From Sceloporus undulatus (lineage: Eukaryota > Chordata > Lepidosauria > Squamata > Phrynosomatidae), in assembly GCF_019175285.1 (NCBI RefSeq), contig NC_056527.1, positions 118,652,133-118,716,132 on the forward strand: DNA of 64,000 bases. The letters run 5' to 3'. The notes beneath the pieces were generated by a model. That model was given only the letters and a program-made list of their open reading frames with translations, made no database searches and was not told where the DNA came from. Shown here piece after piece: positions 43,011 to 62,490 of this stretch (the first letter of the stretch is position 1; each line of letters begins with the position of its first letter). The position numbers were made by a program, and so were the translations under genes.

Positions 43011-43181
43011 CTGGGCATTGTGGCCGCGCAGGATCTCTCTGATGCTGCGCAGGTAGCTTTCGATCACCTCCAGCTGGTGAAGGAACCTGCGAATGTCTGG
43101 CTGCGTCTGCCTCTTGACCTCTCCGATGGCCGTTGCAAGGAGGGACTGGCCTCTCCAGACCTCCGAGGCCTGCCTTGACCT
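43011..43181 (-). CDS. Single exon of an unidentified gene
   Basis: A 171-bp open segment on the minus strand is bounded by CTTCGGCCAG|AGG and CAG|GTAGGT and is exactly 57 codons in phase 0. It contains LLATAIGEVKRQTQPDIRRF and LEVIESYLRSIREILRGHNA, amphipathic-helical with many Arg and Glu. I do not recognise the family. It sits on a small contig (42607-43235) between a 100-N and a 25-N gap, so its relation to ACTL6B and GNB2 is unknown. A further minus-strand reading MGTQDGFQKSIGADRR at about 43261-43308, across the gap, may be the preceding exon. Confidence 0.5.
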
Positions 43182-43421
43182 CTGGCCGAAGGGAAGGGTG
43201 CAAGGTTAAAGCAACAGCTTTGAGGCCCAATGTTGNNNNNNNNNNNNNNNNNNNNNNNNNCCTGCGGTCGGCTCCGATGCTCTTCTGGAATCCATCCTGG
43301 GTCCCCATCTTCTCCTTCTGGATTGCTCCCCAAACCTACCAAAGGACAACTATATATATATATAATATATAATATACTAATATATAATGCGCAGCTCCTC
43401 AGCAAAAGGTTTTTTCCTCAG

Positions 43422-43478
43422 CGACCTCTGTGGTGTGAGATGCACTTTAAAAAGAAATACGAAGAAGAAAAGCGCTGA
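43422..43478 (+). CDS. Possible terminal exon of an unidentified plus-strand gene
   Basis: After a good acceptor (GGTTTTTTCCTCAG) the plus strand reads RPLWCEMHFKKKYEEEKR and stops at TGA 43476-43478. The following 4.7 kb has almost no interspersed repeats, which would fit a long 3-prime UTR. The family is not recognised. It does not match the GIGYF1 C-terminus expected beside GNB2 from the human map. Minus-strand exons lie just to the left, so this may be chance. Confidence 0.25.
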   Translation, partial: RPLWCEMHFKKKYEEEKR

Positions 43479-46400
43479 ATAGTCATGAGTCTTTAATTTT
43501 GAGACTCATCTTTTCTCCGGCTCCCTTGCACCCTTGGCACCTCGACCATCCTCCTCATTCATTTGTTTTGCATACCTGTGACTGGGAGTCAAATCATAAT
43601 GGAAGTTTTTCTTTGGCGAGGGTGCAGAGAAAGACTCGCAATCCCAGCGGGCATCCGCCCGGGGCCTTCTGCATGCGCTGGAAACAGAAATGAATGTATC
43701 CCCCCGACTCGGTGACGCTTTGTCCGGAGCCACCGTTATCTCTCCCCGACCCAAAAAGCTGCCTGTGAACAGATTTGTCACACCCGACAGACCACCACAA
43801 GTTCCCTTTGTCCATGGAGTGTGAGCAAGAGATGGGGGATGACAGTTGGGTTTGTGCGGGCTGGTTTCCCCCCTAAAGGAGCGTTCGTCTCTGGTCTGTA
43901 GAGACCCGGTGGTGCTAAAAGAGTTAAAAAACCCCTCCCAATACCGTGTTTAGGGGCAACATTTCTGTACGTGTTTTTGTGGATGCGTAGCGCTCGTGTG
44001 TGGGTTTGGTATACACACACATACCTACACACATATCGTGTTATATCTCTCTAATCAATCCCAACATAATTGCTTGAAAGTTGGGTGGGAAGGGATTAGC
44101 GAGAAGGAGCATGTTTCTTTCTTTTGTTTACAATCGTACCTGGTCCGCCAGGGCTGGTGCGCACATAGGGACTTACTCCGCGGTCCTGGAGAGGCAAGGG
44201 GCCGAACGGTGTGTGGTGCGTGTTCTCTGTATGCAAACAATGGCACCTTTACTCCACCTCTGCCAATGCCATCGCTCCAACCTGCAAAGTGCATCAGAGG
44301 AAGAGAGGTGTGGGGACTGGCAACAAGCATCACTTTTGCCCTCCTCTCCCATGTCCCCCCCCCCAAATCTTCCTCTTGGAAGTGAAGATTGGGGGTGAGT
44401 CTGGAAAACCCGCACCCTTCCCCTATTTGCTCCGTTGGACTGGCTTGTTTTTGTGCCCACATGGTTGCACAAGTGGAGACGGAATCCTCCTTCTACGGTG
44501 CATGTTTTGTTCCCCTCTCTCCTCTTTGTATGTGTGTGGTTTTCTTCCCCCCTCTTGGGTTGAAAAGAACACAATCAGTAAGGCTTTGAGTGTGTACCAC
44601 CAACAACAAGAACCATTTCCCCTCATGACAAATGGTAAAGGACCTTCTTTTTGGGGAGGGGGGGGTTCTCATATGTACAAGCCTGTGCTGAGACCAACAA
44701 CTCGGCGGAAGAAGGAATGTGGGGGCTGTGTGTGAAGACTGGCTGCGTGTGTGTCATATTTCAATAGTCCTTGTCATAATACTGAATTTTAATGGTTCCT
44801 GTGTTACAGGCAGGAGGAAGAGGGGACCAAGGATGCTTCCTGCGCCCCCGTTTTCCCTCGCCTCAGCGGGGCTGAGGGCTGCCGCTTCTGGGACATAAAC
44901 TCCCATGGGCACTCCCTGCCCCTCTTTGCCTTATCCTCCCTTTTTGTCGTATTGAAGCCACAGAAGAGACCTTTTGACACAGCTGCCCACGGCATGACTC
45001 TGGGCTCAGTATCATGCTCGACATTCCCGCCCCAGCGCTGCAACCAACAGGGAGGCTGGCTGGCTTGCCTCACCTTGCCCCCATTGTTGCCTCCTGTGAC
45101 CTGGCTCCTGAGGGACAACCAAATGCAATCTGGAATCGTCTCTGGACCAGTCCGGTCCTCCTCCTCCTTGACGTCGCCTCAAGAATGTAAGTGCGTAAGA
45201 GGCTTCTTCCTCGCCTGCCTTCCAACAGGGCTGTCCCTTTTGATTTTTATTTTGACCGTTGGATCCCCTCTTGAGTCCAGCTTTGCTTTGCAGAGTCTGC
45301 CGCGGTGGATGGGGAACGTGCCCACCCCAAATCTCCGCCCATTAACTTTTATTTCCCTTTCTTTTGCACCAAACCTTCCAGCAGATGGGAATTCAAGTAA
45401 TCTAAGACTCTTTCCTTCAGAAAACAAGGTACGAGGAAGTTTACATTAAGAGCTGGCTTTAGCACAGGACTCCTCCCCTTTGTCTGAAACCTGTGGCTGG
45501 TCGGGGTGTGAGTGTTTTGTGTGTCGAGGGAGGAAGACACACGGGGGGGGGGGAAAATCTCACTCGACTCCTGGCCTGCCATTTTCTCCTCTTCTTCTGC
45601 ATGTGCAAAAAACAGGAGAGAAGATCTCCACTCCTGTTTTTGCAGGAAGCTCCCGTCCCTTTCTCCTCTCCTCCTGTAAATAACATTTGTTTTCAAGACA
45701 AAAGTTGGAAAATATTTGTGGTGTGTTTGTGCGTATGAAGGTTGCATTACCACTTTTCAAGGAAAACATCCATTGTCGAGGGGGGGAGGCAACAGGCGTA
45801 AGGCTTCTCTCCCACCAATCCCACCGCCAGTATTAATGACTTTTTTTTTATACCTATCACTTAGCAATAAGGAGCAGAAATCAAAGCAAGGAGACTGTAG
45901 CACACAAAGAAGCGGAAGGGTGCGCTTGCAGCTGGGAGGGGAAAAGGCGGCGGGAGTGGGCAATGCTTCCTGGGGGGCAGCCCTTGAGTCCCCTCAACAT
46001 CGACTGTGTCATTGTTGTCTTATGGTTGAAAGAGAAGGAAACCCTCCAAATGTGAAGAGCAAAATGCAGGCTGTTTGGGGGCCTGGGGTGAACGGCCCTC
46101 GGACGCATTTCTCCCCAAGTTGGTGCAGCTTCCTTGATGTAATTTTTAGCCAGTTCTCTTTCATAAGACAATTGTGAGTGGTGCTTTGGGGGGGGCGGGG
46201 GCAGGGGCGCAATTATTCTCTTTTTTTTAAAAGATATTTTAATTGACTTTTTCGTTCTTTTTGGTAACCGTCGAATTGACCTGAAGTATTTTGTTTTGCT
46301 TTTATTTTTAAAATGTTCAGCTAACTTCTTGGATGCCATGGGGAGGGAGGGTAAGGGGGGGGGATTGTGTGTTGGTTTTTCAGGTGTTGTGTATATCATT

Positions 46401-48200
46401 TTTAAAATGGTGTGTGTTTTGGGCACCAGAGAAAAAAGCCAGAGCCAGTGTTGCATGCCAAGAGAATAAGTTAGAATCAGCTCACATTCAGCGAAAAGCA
46501 AAGCCTATGCAGCAATTGTGTGTGGTTTTAATCGGTGGGTGGAGGGAGGGAGGAGGAGTTTTAAAATCACTTTAGTGGGAATTCTTCTGTGGTTGGGATG
46601 AGGCAAGTGCTTTGGCCTCTGGAGGATGGGGAATATGTGTTGCTGAGTTGGTTTCCCCCCTTTCCCGTTCCCAAACAGTGACTACCTTCTCTGTGGGGGC
46701 TTTGTTGTATTTGTTCTGATGCTTAAATCAGCTCCCAACCGGGTCCCTTGAACCCATCCAGACAGCCCGCGTGGCGAAGGCTTGCCTAAAACCCTACACA
46801 CAACTGCTTCTGGCGCAGGGCGGTTCCGAAGGAGTTTGGGATGGTCATACGCTTTCTCTTGGGTGGGTGGGGGTTCTGCTTCAAGAAGAGAGATGCTTTT
46901 TGAGTAGGGCTTTCAGGTGAATGCTTTGAAAAGTAGCCGTAAAATTCTGTGCTCAGCTGAGGAGAGGACAGAATGCAGCCCAGGGAGCAAGATTTGTGTC
47001 GCCAGCTTCTTTTGATATGCCATACCCCTGGACCCTTCCCAGCGCCCATAAGGCCACAGTTGGAGGGGAAACAACGCAAGAAACGGGGCCCAATTCCTGC
47101 TTCTGCTGGACTTAGTGGCGACTGACAGAACCGAACCGAGGACCCTTCCCCTCCTCCTATCATCCATCCCTCCTCCCGCGACGCTGCGCTCTGCTGCTGG
47201 GGGGACCCCCTGGACCCTCCACAGGAAGCCTTTTCGCCTCCTTGGCCGCCCGCGGCCAGAAGCCCATCACTCGCTCTGCTGCTGCCCTCCGACCCGGAGG
47301 CAAGACGGTCCCATCCCTCAGTATTAACACAAACTGGACGGGACGCCCGAGACCCTGCAGACTTGGCCTCCCAACTCCTACTGAGAGTGCACATGTTACA
47401 GACTATTCCCTGTTTGTGTTTTTTTTGATTTGGATTTATAACTTCTTTTGTTCCTGTTGCAAATGGGCAGAAACCGAGACGGGGCTGGCGGATATGTGTT
47501 TGTGAGGAGAGGAGTGCGTCTCCGCTCATCCCCAGCCTCAAATCCTTCTGCTTTGCCGAATGTTTCTTGACAACAGCCTGCTGCCCCTCCAGGACTCACC
47601 TAGACAATTTCGTGTCTCTGTTTGTTATGGGGGGACAGTGCCCCGCCGACCTCCCGGCGCTGGGTCTCTAGCAGGCCACGTCGAGAAGGCGCAGCACTAC
47701 AAAAGGAGAAGAACTTTTCCCTGCCCTCCTCCAAAGAAACTGGACCTTGCGTAGCTTCTGTCCCAGGGGAGGGGCCCGGGACCCTCAGAGTCTGTCCCTG
47801 CGCCTTAAAGTGGAGGAAGCCCCCCGCCATGTACATAAGCCCCCCGGCCCTTGCTTGTTGCCTTCCCCTCCAGTGTATGCTAGAACCTGGGCTTTTCTCA
47901 GTTGGGGGGTCCTCCTTTGCTGCCGCGTTAAGATGCCAACCCCTCTCCCCCGCTGTACTATAGCTCCTTCTCCCCCCCAGCTGCCTCTTATGTACATCTT
48001 CTGTAAATAAGCCTGCATGTCCTTTCACCCTACAAGTTGCAAGAAAAAGAGACACTAGATGGTTGTGACGCTGCTGTGGGCAACTGGATTTTTCACTTTC
48101 TGGGGCTCTCTTGGCTCCCATTACCTCCTCCTCCATTTGGTGCCAAGGGCAGGAGGTGCCACCTTCCTGCAACGGGCTTCTACTTGTGGCACAGGGTCAA
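43479..48200 (+). other. Repeat-poor stretch, possible long 3-prime UTR
   Basis: About 4.7 kb with no recognisable SINE, LINE or TIR element, in a window where these occur every few hundred bases. It has T-rich tracts and ends near TGTACATC...TGTAAATAAGCC at about 47990-48012. Several long open frames occur, but none has protein-like composition or splice support. Constrained UTR is the best guess. Confidence 0.35.
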
Positions 48201-48749
48201 AAGAACATAAAAGCATTTAAATGGCAGGTGGGAAATGGGTTCACCAATCCTAAGAAGAATGAATAGTGGAGAATCTCACTGAGCGAATAAGGTTCAATTT
48301 GGATAAAGAACAAAATTCTCTGTGCCAACACCATAATAGGCCTTGAAAAGTGCAGTTTTTAGTTCAAACCCAAGTGTGAGAAGAATGGTGCAAGTACTCA
48401 TTATGGCCTGCGAAGGCAAAGGGAGCACATGGGAAACCATGTCCTCTGAAGTTGAAGGGTCGCAGCTGCTGCCTCTTGCTCGGGACAGCACGTGTTACTA
48501 CTATCTTCCTTGCAACCCAGCTGAAGGGAACTTTACAAGGAGGTAGCATATGCAAAGCCATTCCCTGTTTCCCACCGACTTCTAGCATCCTCCAAGGGTG
48601 ACTCCGGAGCAGCCAATATGCAAGATGTAGTGCCAAAAGCCCAAATGGCCTGCTTAAATGGCACTTGAACCCCCCCCCCCCCCACGTGAATTTCACCAGC
48701 TCTGCATTTGTGCCATGACTTTTCTTCTTTGCAGGGAAGATGGCCAAAA

Positions 48750-49090
48750 GTGGTCCCTCCACCTTTACGGACCAAAAAAAGACCCCCGCAATGTGGAAAA
48801 CCCACGAAACAAAAGCCCAATTCATTTTTACCTAAGAGGACACATCTTTGAAGAATCTCGGTTCTATAGCAATATACTGCCAGAAGTTGATCATGGAATC
48901 AGGTTGGAGGACTTACAAATGCCTAGAGAAGTGTATCCCTCTAAGAAATGCAGGTTTTCCAGCGCAACTCTGTGGTCACATCTGGCGAGACAGCTGGAGG
49001 AACCTGAAGATTCCTAGAGAGGACATACTAATCAAACTGCAAATACTCAACCCTAAAAAGTCAAAGTTGCAATGTGGAGGGCCAACTGAT
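48750..49090 (+). mobile_element. Family C TIR element
   Basis: Starts AGTGGTCCCTCCACCTTTAC, ends GTTGCAATGTGGAGGGCCAA. Internal unit CAGGTTTTCCAGCGCAACTC. Confidence 0.7.
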
Positions 49091-51090
49091 AACCTGTCCC
49101 CAAACAAACTGCATGGCCATTTTCCTACTCTTGTAGTAATTTTTGGGAGGGGGGGGGTATTTTTTACCCTTTTGCCCAAAATATGTTCATTCTCCTCTGA
49201 GGGAAGATCCTCAACGGTGTAATCCTGGCTGAACCCTTGAAAGGTGAAATGATGGGGTTTTCCAACGAATTAAGCTTCTGATAAATTACAAAGGGAAAGC
49301 TCACGGCCAAGTCTGGGGAAGCCTAAAGTCCTCTGGCCAGCAGGTCCATGCTTCTTCCAGCTAGGCCTTGATCTCCGTTTGGTCTCCATAATGGTAATAG
49401 GATCCTTCCACCCAACCTGTTCCCTCTTTTATAGAGGGGCTTCTCAGCTGCACAGGGAACGTAGGCAACTCGCCCCTTCCCTTGCAAGTCGCCAATATTC
49501 CTAACAAGTTTTCTCGGTTGGGGGGGGGGGGAAGGAATGCAGGCCAAGCTTCAACCGGTATAGCAGGAAGATTATGGTCTAAAACTTGCTTGATTCACCT
49601 GGGACAAAATCACAGCAGAGGTCAAAGCGAGGGAAAGGTCCCATGTGAATAGACTGATATAAGAGCCAGGCGCTAAGAAACCAGCATAACCCTGGCTCGC
49701 TGACCAGCCACATCCATGGCAGGTTTTGTGGATGCAATCAAAGCCCTATGAATTGGCATGTGGCATTCTAGACATGTGTATCCGTTTTAGGGACTCCATT
49801 CAGAGGACAACCTGTAGGCAAGGCCAAGAACCAAGTGTGTGGTACGCTCAGGCTGCAATAGAGGCAACTGGGAGACGCAGGGCGCTGCCTGGGATATCTG
49901 GACGCTGCCTGGAGAAGGTGAACAGACATTTCCCCTAGTCTCCACAAGGCATGGCTGGAAAATGCACTCAAGCCATTTGGGGGGAACATGGGAGGAGGTT
50001 CCAGTGAGAGGTTGGGTTCTTATGAAAAGAGGTATTGCTTACAGCTGTCCGCAAGGGCCCTGGAAGAGTGTTATTTTCCGCCCCCAAAATGGGGGTGCCC
50101 TCTGTGAAAACTGGCCTTGTACCCAGTTGTGGGTTGGCGGATGATCTCGAGCTCATTCTAACTTCAGCTTCTATCCTTGGAATCCAGAAGCCAGTCCAAA
50201 AGCCAGAGAGGCCCAAGGGCCATTGTGAGAGGTCGCCCCCATCCCACCCCTCATCATCCCAAGAGTAAGCAAGAAAAAACTCAACACGCTCGGGTTGTTG
50301 GTTTCGGTTGGTTTCAGGTTACCCAAGCCCGCCGGGGCAGCAGGAGGGGAAGGGGGCCCCAAAGCTACCCCTTCCCCTGCCTTTACAAAATGGTTTAAAG
50401 AGAAACAAGGCACCGGTTCAAAGCTCCCCAACCGCTGCCGCAGTTCCTCCGAGAACAACTGGGGGGCAGAGGGGGATGGGAAACTGGGGAGGGACACAGG
50501 TGTGTTACCTGTCAAACAGTTTACCTGGAGTGCTCCAGTGGGGCACACGGGTGGAGGGGGCTCAGTTGGCAAGTACCCGTGGGCCCCCCCCCCTCCTCCT
50601 CAATTCCTTTTGACCCCTCCATTCACTTCTAAGGGGAAAGAAAAGGAAGGAGGGAAGGAGGCGGGACTTACCAACTCTACCCCTCAAGCCCAAGAATAGG
50701 GAGCTCCCCTTTCCCCAATCTGAACTAGATGTATATCACATCCCCCAAATCCTCCATCTGAGAGAGAGAGAGAGTGCAGGGTCCACATTTACTGGCCCCC
50801 TCCCCAAATGCACAAATTAATGCTAAAACCTGCGCCTCCGATTACCCCCCACCCCCCCAAAAAAGCTGGCCAGAAACGATGGAGTCAGAGCAGAAAAGAA
50901 AAGATCGGGGGTGCGAAGGGCAGCAACTGACCGACCGAGGGGGCAGAGAGATCAAGGCCACAGCCACCTGACCTGGCGGAGGGAGGGGACAGAGCTGACT
51001 TTGGGGGCACGAGAGACCCTTTCTGGGGCCCCACTCTCCCTCTTACTACCCCCCACACCCCCCCACCAGGCCAAGGAGCAACTGGGGCAC
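49090..51090. other. GNB2 downstream region; probably includes its 3-prime UTR
   Basis: Follows the GNB2 stop in the minus direction. Homopolymer-rich sequence without recognisable interspersed repeats except short G or C tracts (49520, 50580). No clear polyadenylation signal for GNB2 was found by eye. Confidence 0.4.
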
Positions 51091-51091
51091 G

Positions 51092-58476
<7,385 letters not shown>

Positions 58477-59044
58477 GGTGGATCTTGGCACTGGGGTGGG
58501 GGGCTTAGCCTGCAGCCCCTCTCACTTGGCCACAATCCTGTGGGGAGCAAAAAGGGGGACACTGTTAGTGCAAGAAGTCCTGGGCCCAAAGCCCACTTCT
58601 ATCCAGTGCAGAATTGGGCAATGCTTAAGGTCCTGGGGGGCCATGGTGTCCCCCTCCAAGTGGCCTTTCATAGCATTATAATGAGTCAGGGGGACCATAT
58701 AGTCCAACCCTTTGCAATGCAGGGACCCACAACCTCCTTGCCCCTAAATGGGCTTTCCTTCAAAGGCTCCCCTCACTCACCCACCCATATTTCGCCATGG
58801 CTTCGGCCCAGTAAGCGCTTCCGTTCAAAACAGGAAGCCAACTTCCAGCATGCTTCCGTTTGAAACAAAGGCCTCCCTTGGGCTTAAAATGGCCCAGAGG
58901 GAACTGAAAACATGGCGAACTTGCTTCCCACACATTCCAAGGAGACAAGGGGGCATCGGGGGAAATCTCTTTCCAAAAGGCAACTAGAAGAGTGACAAAC
59001 CTACGGTTCAGGCTGACAGCAACCAGTCATATGGATGTTCCCAT

Positions 59045-59325
59045 TTCACAGACAGGGCTGTGTGCCTTCAAGCCATTTCCAACTTATGGTGACCCTATGG
59101 CTAAATTGGGGAGTTTTCTTGGCAAGATTGGCTCAGAGGAGGTTTGCCATGGCCTTCCTCTGAGGCTGAGAGAGTGTGGCTTGCCTAAGGTCACCTTAGT
59201 GGGTTTCATGGCCAAGCTGGGAATCGAACCTTGGTCTCCAGGCCTGAATTCACTATGCCACACTGGCTCTCACCTTAGGGTCCCCATAATGATGGAAACA
59301 ACTTGAAGGCACACGACAATATTTT
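59045..59325 (-). mobile_element. tRNA-derived SINE with a second SINE tail in opposite orientation
   Basis: 59045-59272 is a minus-strand SINE (CCTTCAAGCCATTTCCAACT ... GGGAATCGAACC). It is followed immediately by a plus-strand tail (CACCTTAGGGTCCCCATAAT, AACTTGAAGGCACACGACA), making a head-to-head inverted junction. Confidence 0.7.
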
Positions 59326-59369
59326 ATGGAAGCATTGTTTTAGACTGAAAATTTGGAATACAGACAGCA

Positions 59370-59770
59370 AAGCATTCATGCAGAGTTGCCCCTCGAAATG
59401 GCCCAAAACATGGCAGTGAGGTAGCCACAGAACTGGAGATCATCCAGTCCAATCCCTTGGTTCAATGTGGGATGTCCAAGTGTCCAGTCTCCTTTAGAAG
59501 GAGACTCCACCATCTGCCTAGGCCATGGGTTCCATGACTGAATGGCTCTCGCTGCCAAGAAGTTGCTTCTAAAGGTCAGCCGAAATCCAACCTCCCGTCA
59601 CTTCAAACCATTAGGCCTGGTCCTACTTCTGGGGCAGCAGAGAACAAACTGCCGCTTCTCTCTGGGGCAGCCCTTGAGGTATTTAAAGGGGGCAGCCATG
59701 CCACCTTTCAAGTCTTCTCCTTGCCAGGCTCTCTCTGTTCTCTTTGATAAGAAGGATTCCTGTTGAATCT
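59370..59770 (-). mobile_element. CR1-type LINE 3-prime fragment
   Basis: The plus strand reads ATCATCCAGTCCAATCCCTT...CTCCACCATCTGCCTAGG...TGGGGCAGCAGAGAACAAAC, the reverse complement of a CR1 3-prime region. Confidence 0.65.
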
Positions 59771-60592
59771 TTGGATGCCCAAAAACGCAAGGAAAAAGCC
59801 AAAACAGAGGTGGACAGAAGGCGGTTTTCCAGTTTTGAAAAATCTGAGTGTGGTCCCAACACTATAATTTACGCTTTAAAATTGCAAATTTTGAACAATG
59901 CATTTTAAACATAGATTGTTTTAATATGTATGTGTTTTGTTTATTCTTTTAAACTGATGTGTGTTTTAAAACGTTGTCATAGTCTTAACTGATGCACATT
60001 GTTGGCATGTTGTTGTTCCCTGTCTTGTTCCATGGAGAAAGGTGGGCAGGAAATAATATAATAATAATTTCTTACCCAAGCTGAATTGGCTGTCTTGGAG
60101 ATTTGCAGGAGAAGCAGCTCTCTTATTCTTATTCTCCTTAAAAAGGAGAGCTGCTTTGCCTGCAGATGTCCAGGGCAGCCACTTCAGCCTTTCCTCAAGC
60201 CAAAATCAGAGTGGTCAGTGGAGTTTGGAGGGCCACAGAAAAAGAGCCGGAGGGGGGGTCATCATTTTGGCACACTGGGCAAGAGGACTTGCACCTGGAG
60301 CAAACACACCTTGTTTCCTTCACCCCTTGTATTTTCCAGTGAATTGTGTGCCTACGGATGGCACAGGAAGCTCAAGAAAGCAAGCTGCTTTGCATTCACA
60401 GGCTAGAGAGAGCCTGCATCAGGGTTGCACAGGTAAAATCTCCATGCACAGAGTTACATGTGGCTTGGGCTACACAACCCTTGTGTTGCACAACAAGCAA
60501 CATTGCTGCACAACTGGCTGTGTAACGCTACCAAACCTTTGCATACCCTTGAACTGAACAAGAACGTTTAGATCCAAGGAGAATATGGCTAG

Positions 60593-60830
60593 CGAATCAG
60601 TGAGGTGTAGTGGTTTGTGTCTACTACTACGAGTCTGGAGAGCAGGATTCGAATCTCTGCTCAGCCCTGGAAACCCACTGGCTGCCCTTGGACAAGTCAC
60701 ACTTTCTCCGACTCAGAGGCTGGCAATGGCAAAACCCCTCGGAAGAAACCTGCCAAGAAAACCCCATGATAGGTTCGCCTAAGGGCTGCCACGAATCAGA
60801 AACAACTTGAAGGCAAACAGCACACAAAAG
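60593..60830 (+). mobile_element. tRNA-derived squamate SINE, full length
   Basis: GTGAGGTGTAGTGGTTTGTG at the head, AGGATTCGAATCTCTG at the B box, GTCACACTTTCTCCGACTCA, and GAAACAACTTGAAGGCAAAC at the tail. Confidence 0.8.
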
Positions 60831-61099
60831 ATGGCTAACTGCTCCCACCGGGACACTTAGAAGCAGCCACAGAATTCGGGAGCTGTGCATTTGTACTTTT
60901 TAAAGGTACGCTTGCCCTGCAGGGTAGGCCAACAGGGCCGCTGCATCCATTTCAAAGGCAAAGGGACAGGAAAACGAGTTTTATCCTTGGTAGAGGCAAG
61001 CCTGCTAAACCTGGTCAGCCATTTCATACTGGGGTGGCTCCAAAAATGGCTACCTGAGACCCCCTTTGGGCCTCTCTCCAAAGCAGCCCCCAGCCCATT

Positions 61100-61330
61100 T
61101 TGGCAATGGGGGGAGCCAAAAAGGGGGCGAGAAAGGTGTTGCCATGGTGACCCAAGACCCCTTCCCCTCAGTTTGCTTTCCTTTCTCCTCCATCTCTGGG
61201 AGTGGTTGCCCTGGCAACCAGATGTGGAAGATGGCTTCAGCCTCGGCGCTAGGCCTCACTTCCCCCTCGCAAGGCAAAGGCCGCTCTTTGGACAGCCATG
61301 GCGGCGGCAGCGGCGATGGACATTTCATCC
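61100..61330. promoter_or_regulatory. CpG region with two RFX X-boxes upstream of GNB2
   Basis: GTTGCC-AT-GGTGAC at 61138-61151 and GTTGCC-CT-GGCAAC at 61205-61218 both fit the RFX X-box (GTNRCC, short spacer, RGYAAC). They are followed by GC-rich sequence and a GGCGGCGGCAGCGGCG run near 61302. The segment lies 2.6-2.9 kb upstream of the GNB2 ATG in the GNB2 direction and may be its promoter or first noncoding exon. Confidence 0.4.
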
Positions 61331-62119
61331 CCATCATATGCCGCCCCTTAATCCCTAATCCCATTTGCTTCATTAGAGAACACGCATTAAGCCACACAGA
61401 GACGCAAATCTCCTCAAGTGTAAACGAAGCGATTAGGGCAGGATTATGCCGCGCCAGGCTGGGCTTCCTGCTCCGATGGACGATGGAGATTTAGGGACCA
61501 AACACGGAAAATGCCCATTTTTGTGGGTGCGGAGGAGGCAAAGGGCTCCTGGGTCCTTTTTTTGGAGGGGGAACAAGATGGAGGGGTGGGACACAGGTCC
61601 CAGTATCCCCACATAAGGAGCCAAGGAGCCTGGAGAAGTCATTGCTGCTTTGGACTGTGACTCCCAGAATCCTGCCGCCAATGGCTTGGCCAAGGCTGGG
61701 AGATGCAGTCCATAAAAAGGGAACTTTCCCAAGTTCTGGGGACACAAAAGTGGAACTGAGATGAGGTTTTGTGAGCAAAAGCAGAATATAAACTGCGAAA
61801 TATAAACTGCTAAAAGCAGGATATAAATTGGTAAGGATGATGGCAGGAAGAATAGGAGTCGTAATGAATGATAATGGTGGCAAAAGCAGCTAGGGATAGG
61901 AGGAATAGTCCAAAAGAAGGGAGTTTTCCAAACCCAGGAGCCTCAGAGCAGAATAAGCAGCAGAATAATGCCAAATAGATAGAATTGATGGTGATGATGA
62001 CAATAACAATAGTAGCAGTAATACTGGTAGTATAAGAGGAGTAGGTTTATATAAGAACAACAAAAACTATGTAGTGGTAGTATATGTAATAGATGTATAC
62101 AGTACAACTGTAACTTCAT

Positions 62120-62490
62120 TGTTGTTGTGTATCTTCAAGTAGTTTAAAACTAATGGAGACCCCAAAATGGGGTTTTCTGGGGCTGAGAGAGTGTGACTTG
62201 TCCAAGGTCATCCGTGGATTTCAATGGCTGAACAGGGACTTGAACCCTGGTCTCCAGAATCCTAATCCAGCGCTCAAACCCAGTGGACCACATTGGGTCT
62301 CTGTAATAATAACTACTAAACATATTATTAGGGGAAGGAGGGCAGTGTGGCGTAATGGTATGAGCAAATCATATTCTCTCAGCCTCTGAGCACAGCCATG
62401 ACAAACCCTTCTCTCAAGACACTTGCCAAGTAAACCCTGTGATAGGACTGTCTTACGGTTGACATAAACTGGAAATGACTTGAAGGCACA
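62120..62490. mobile_element. Two opposed tRNA-derived SINE copies
   Basis: 62120-62300 is a minus-strand copy (GCTGAGAGAGTGTGACTTGT, ACTTGAACCCTGGTCTCCAG). 62340-62490 is a plus-strand copy lacking the B-box part (GTGTGGCGTAATGGTATGAG, AACTGGAAATGACTTGAAGG). Confidence 0.7.

Noticed and set aside
46786-47541. 251-codon open frame on the minus strand
   Set aside because: No domain, no splice support, composition unlike protein, and it lies in the repeat-poor presumed UTR.
43261-48200. GIGYF1, the human neighbour of GNB2
   Set aside because: No GYF domain, no SVDDY-like C-terminus and no Gln-rich segment could be found on either strand.
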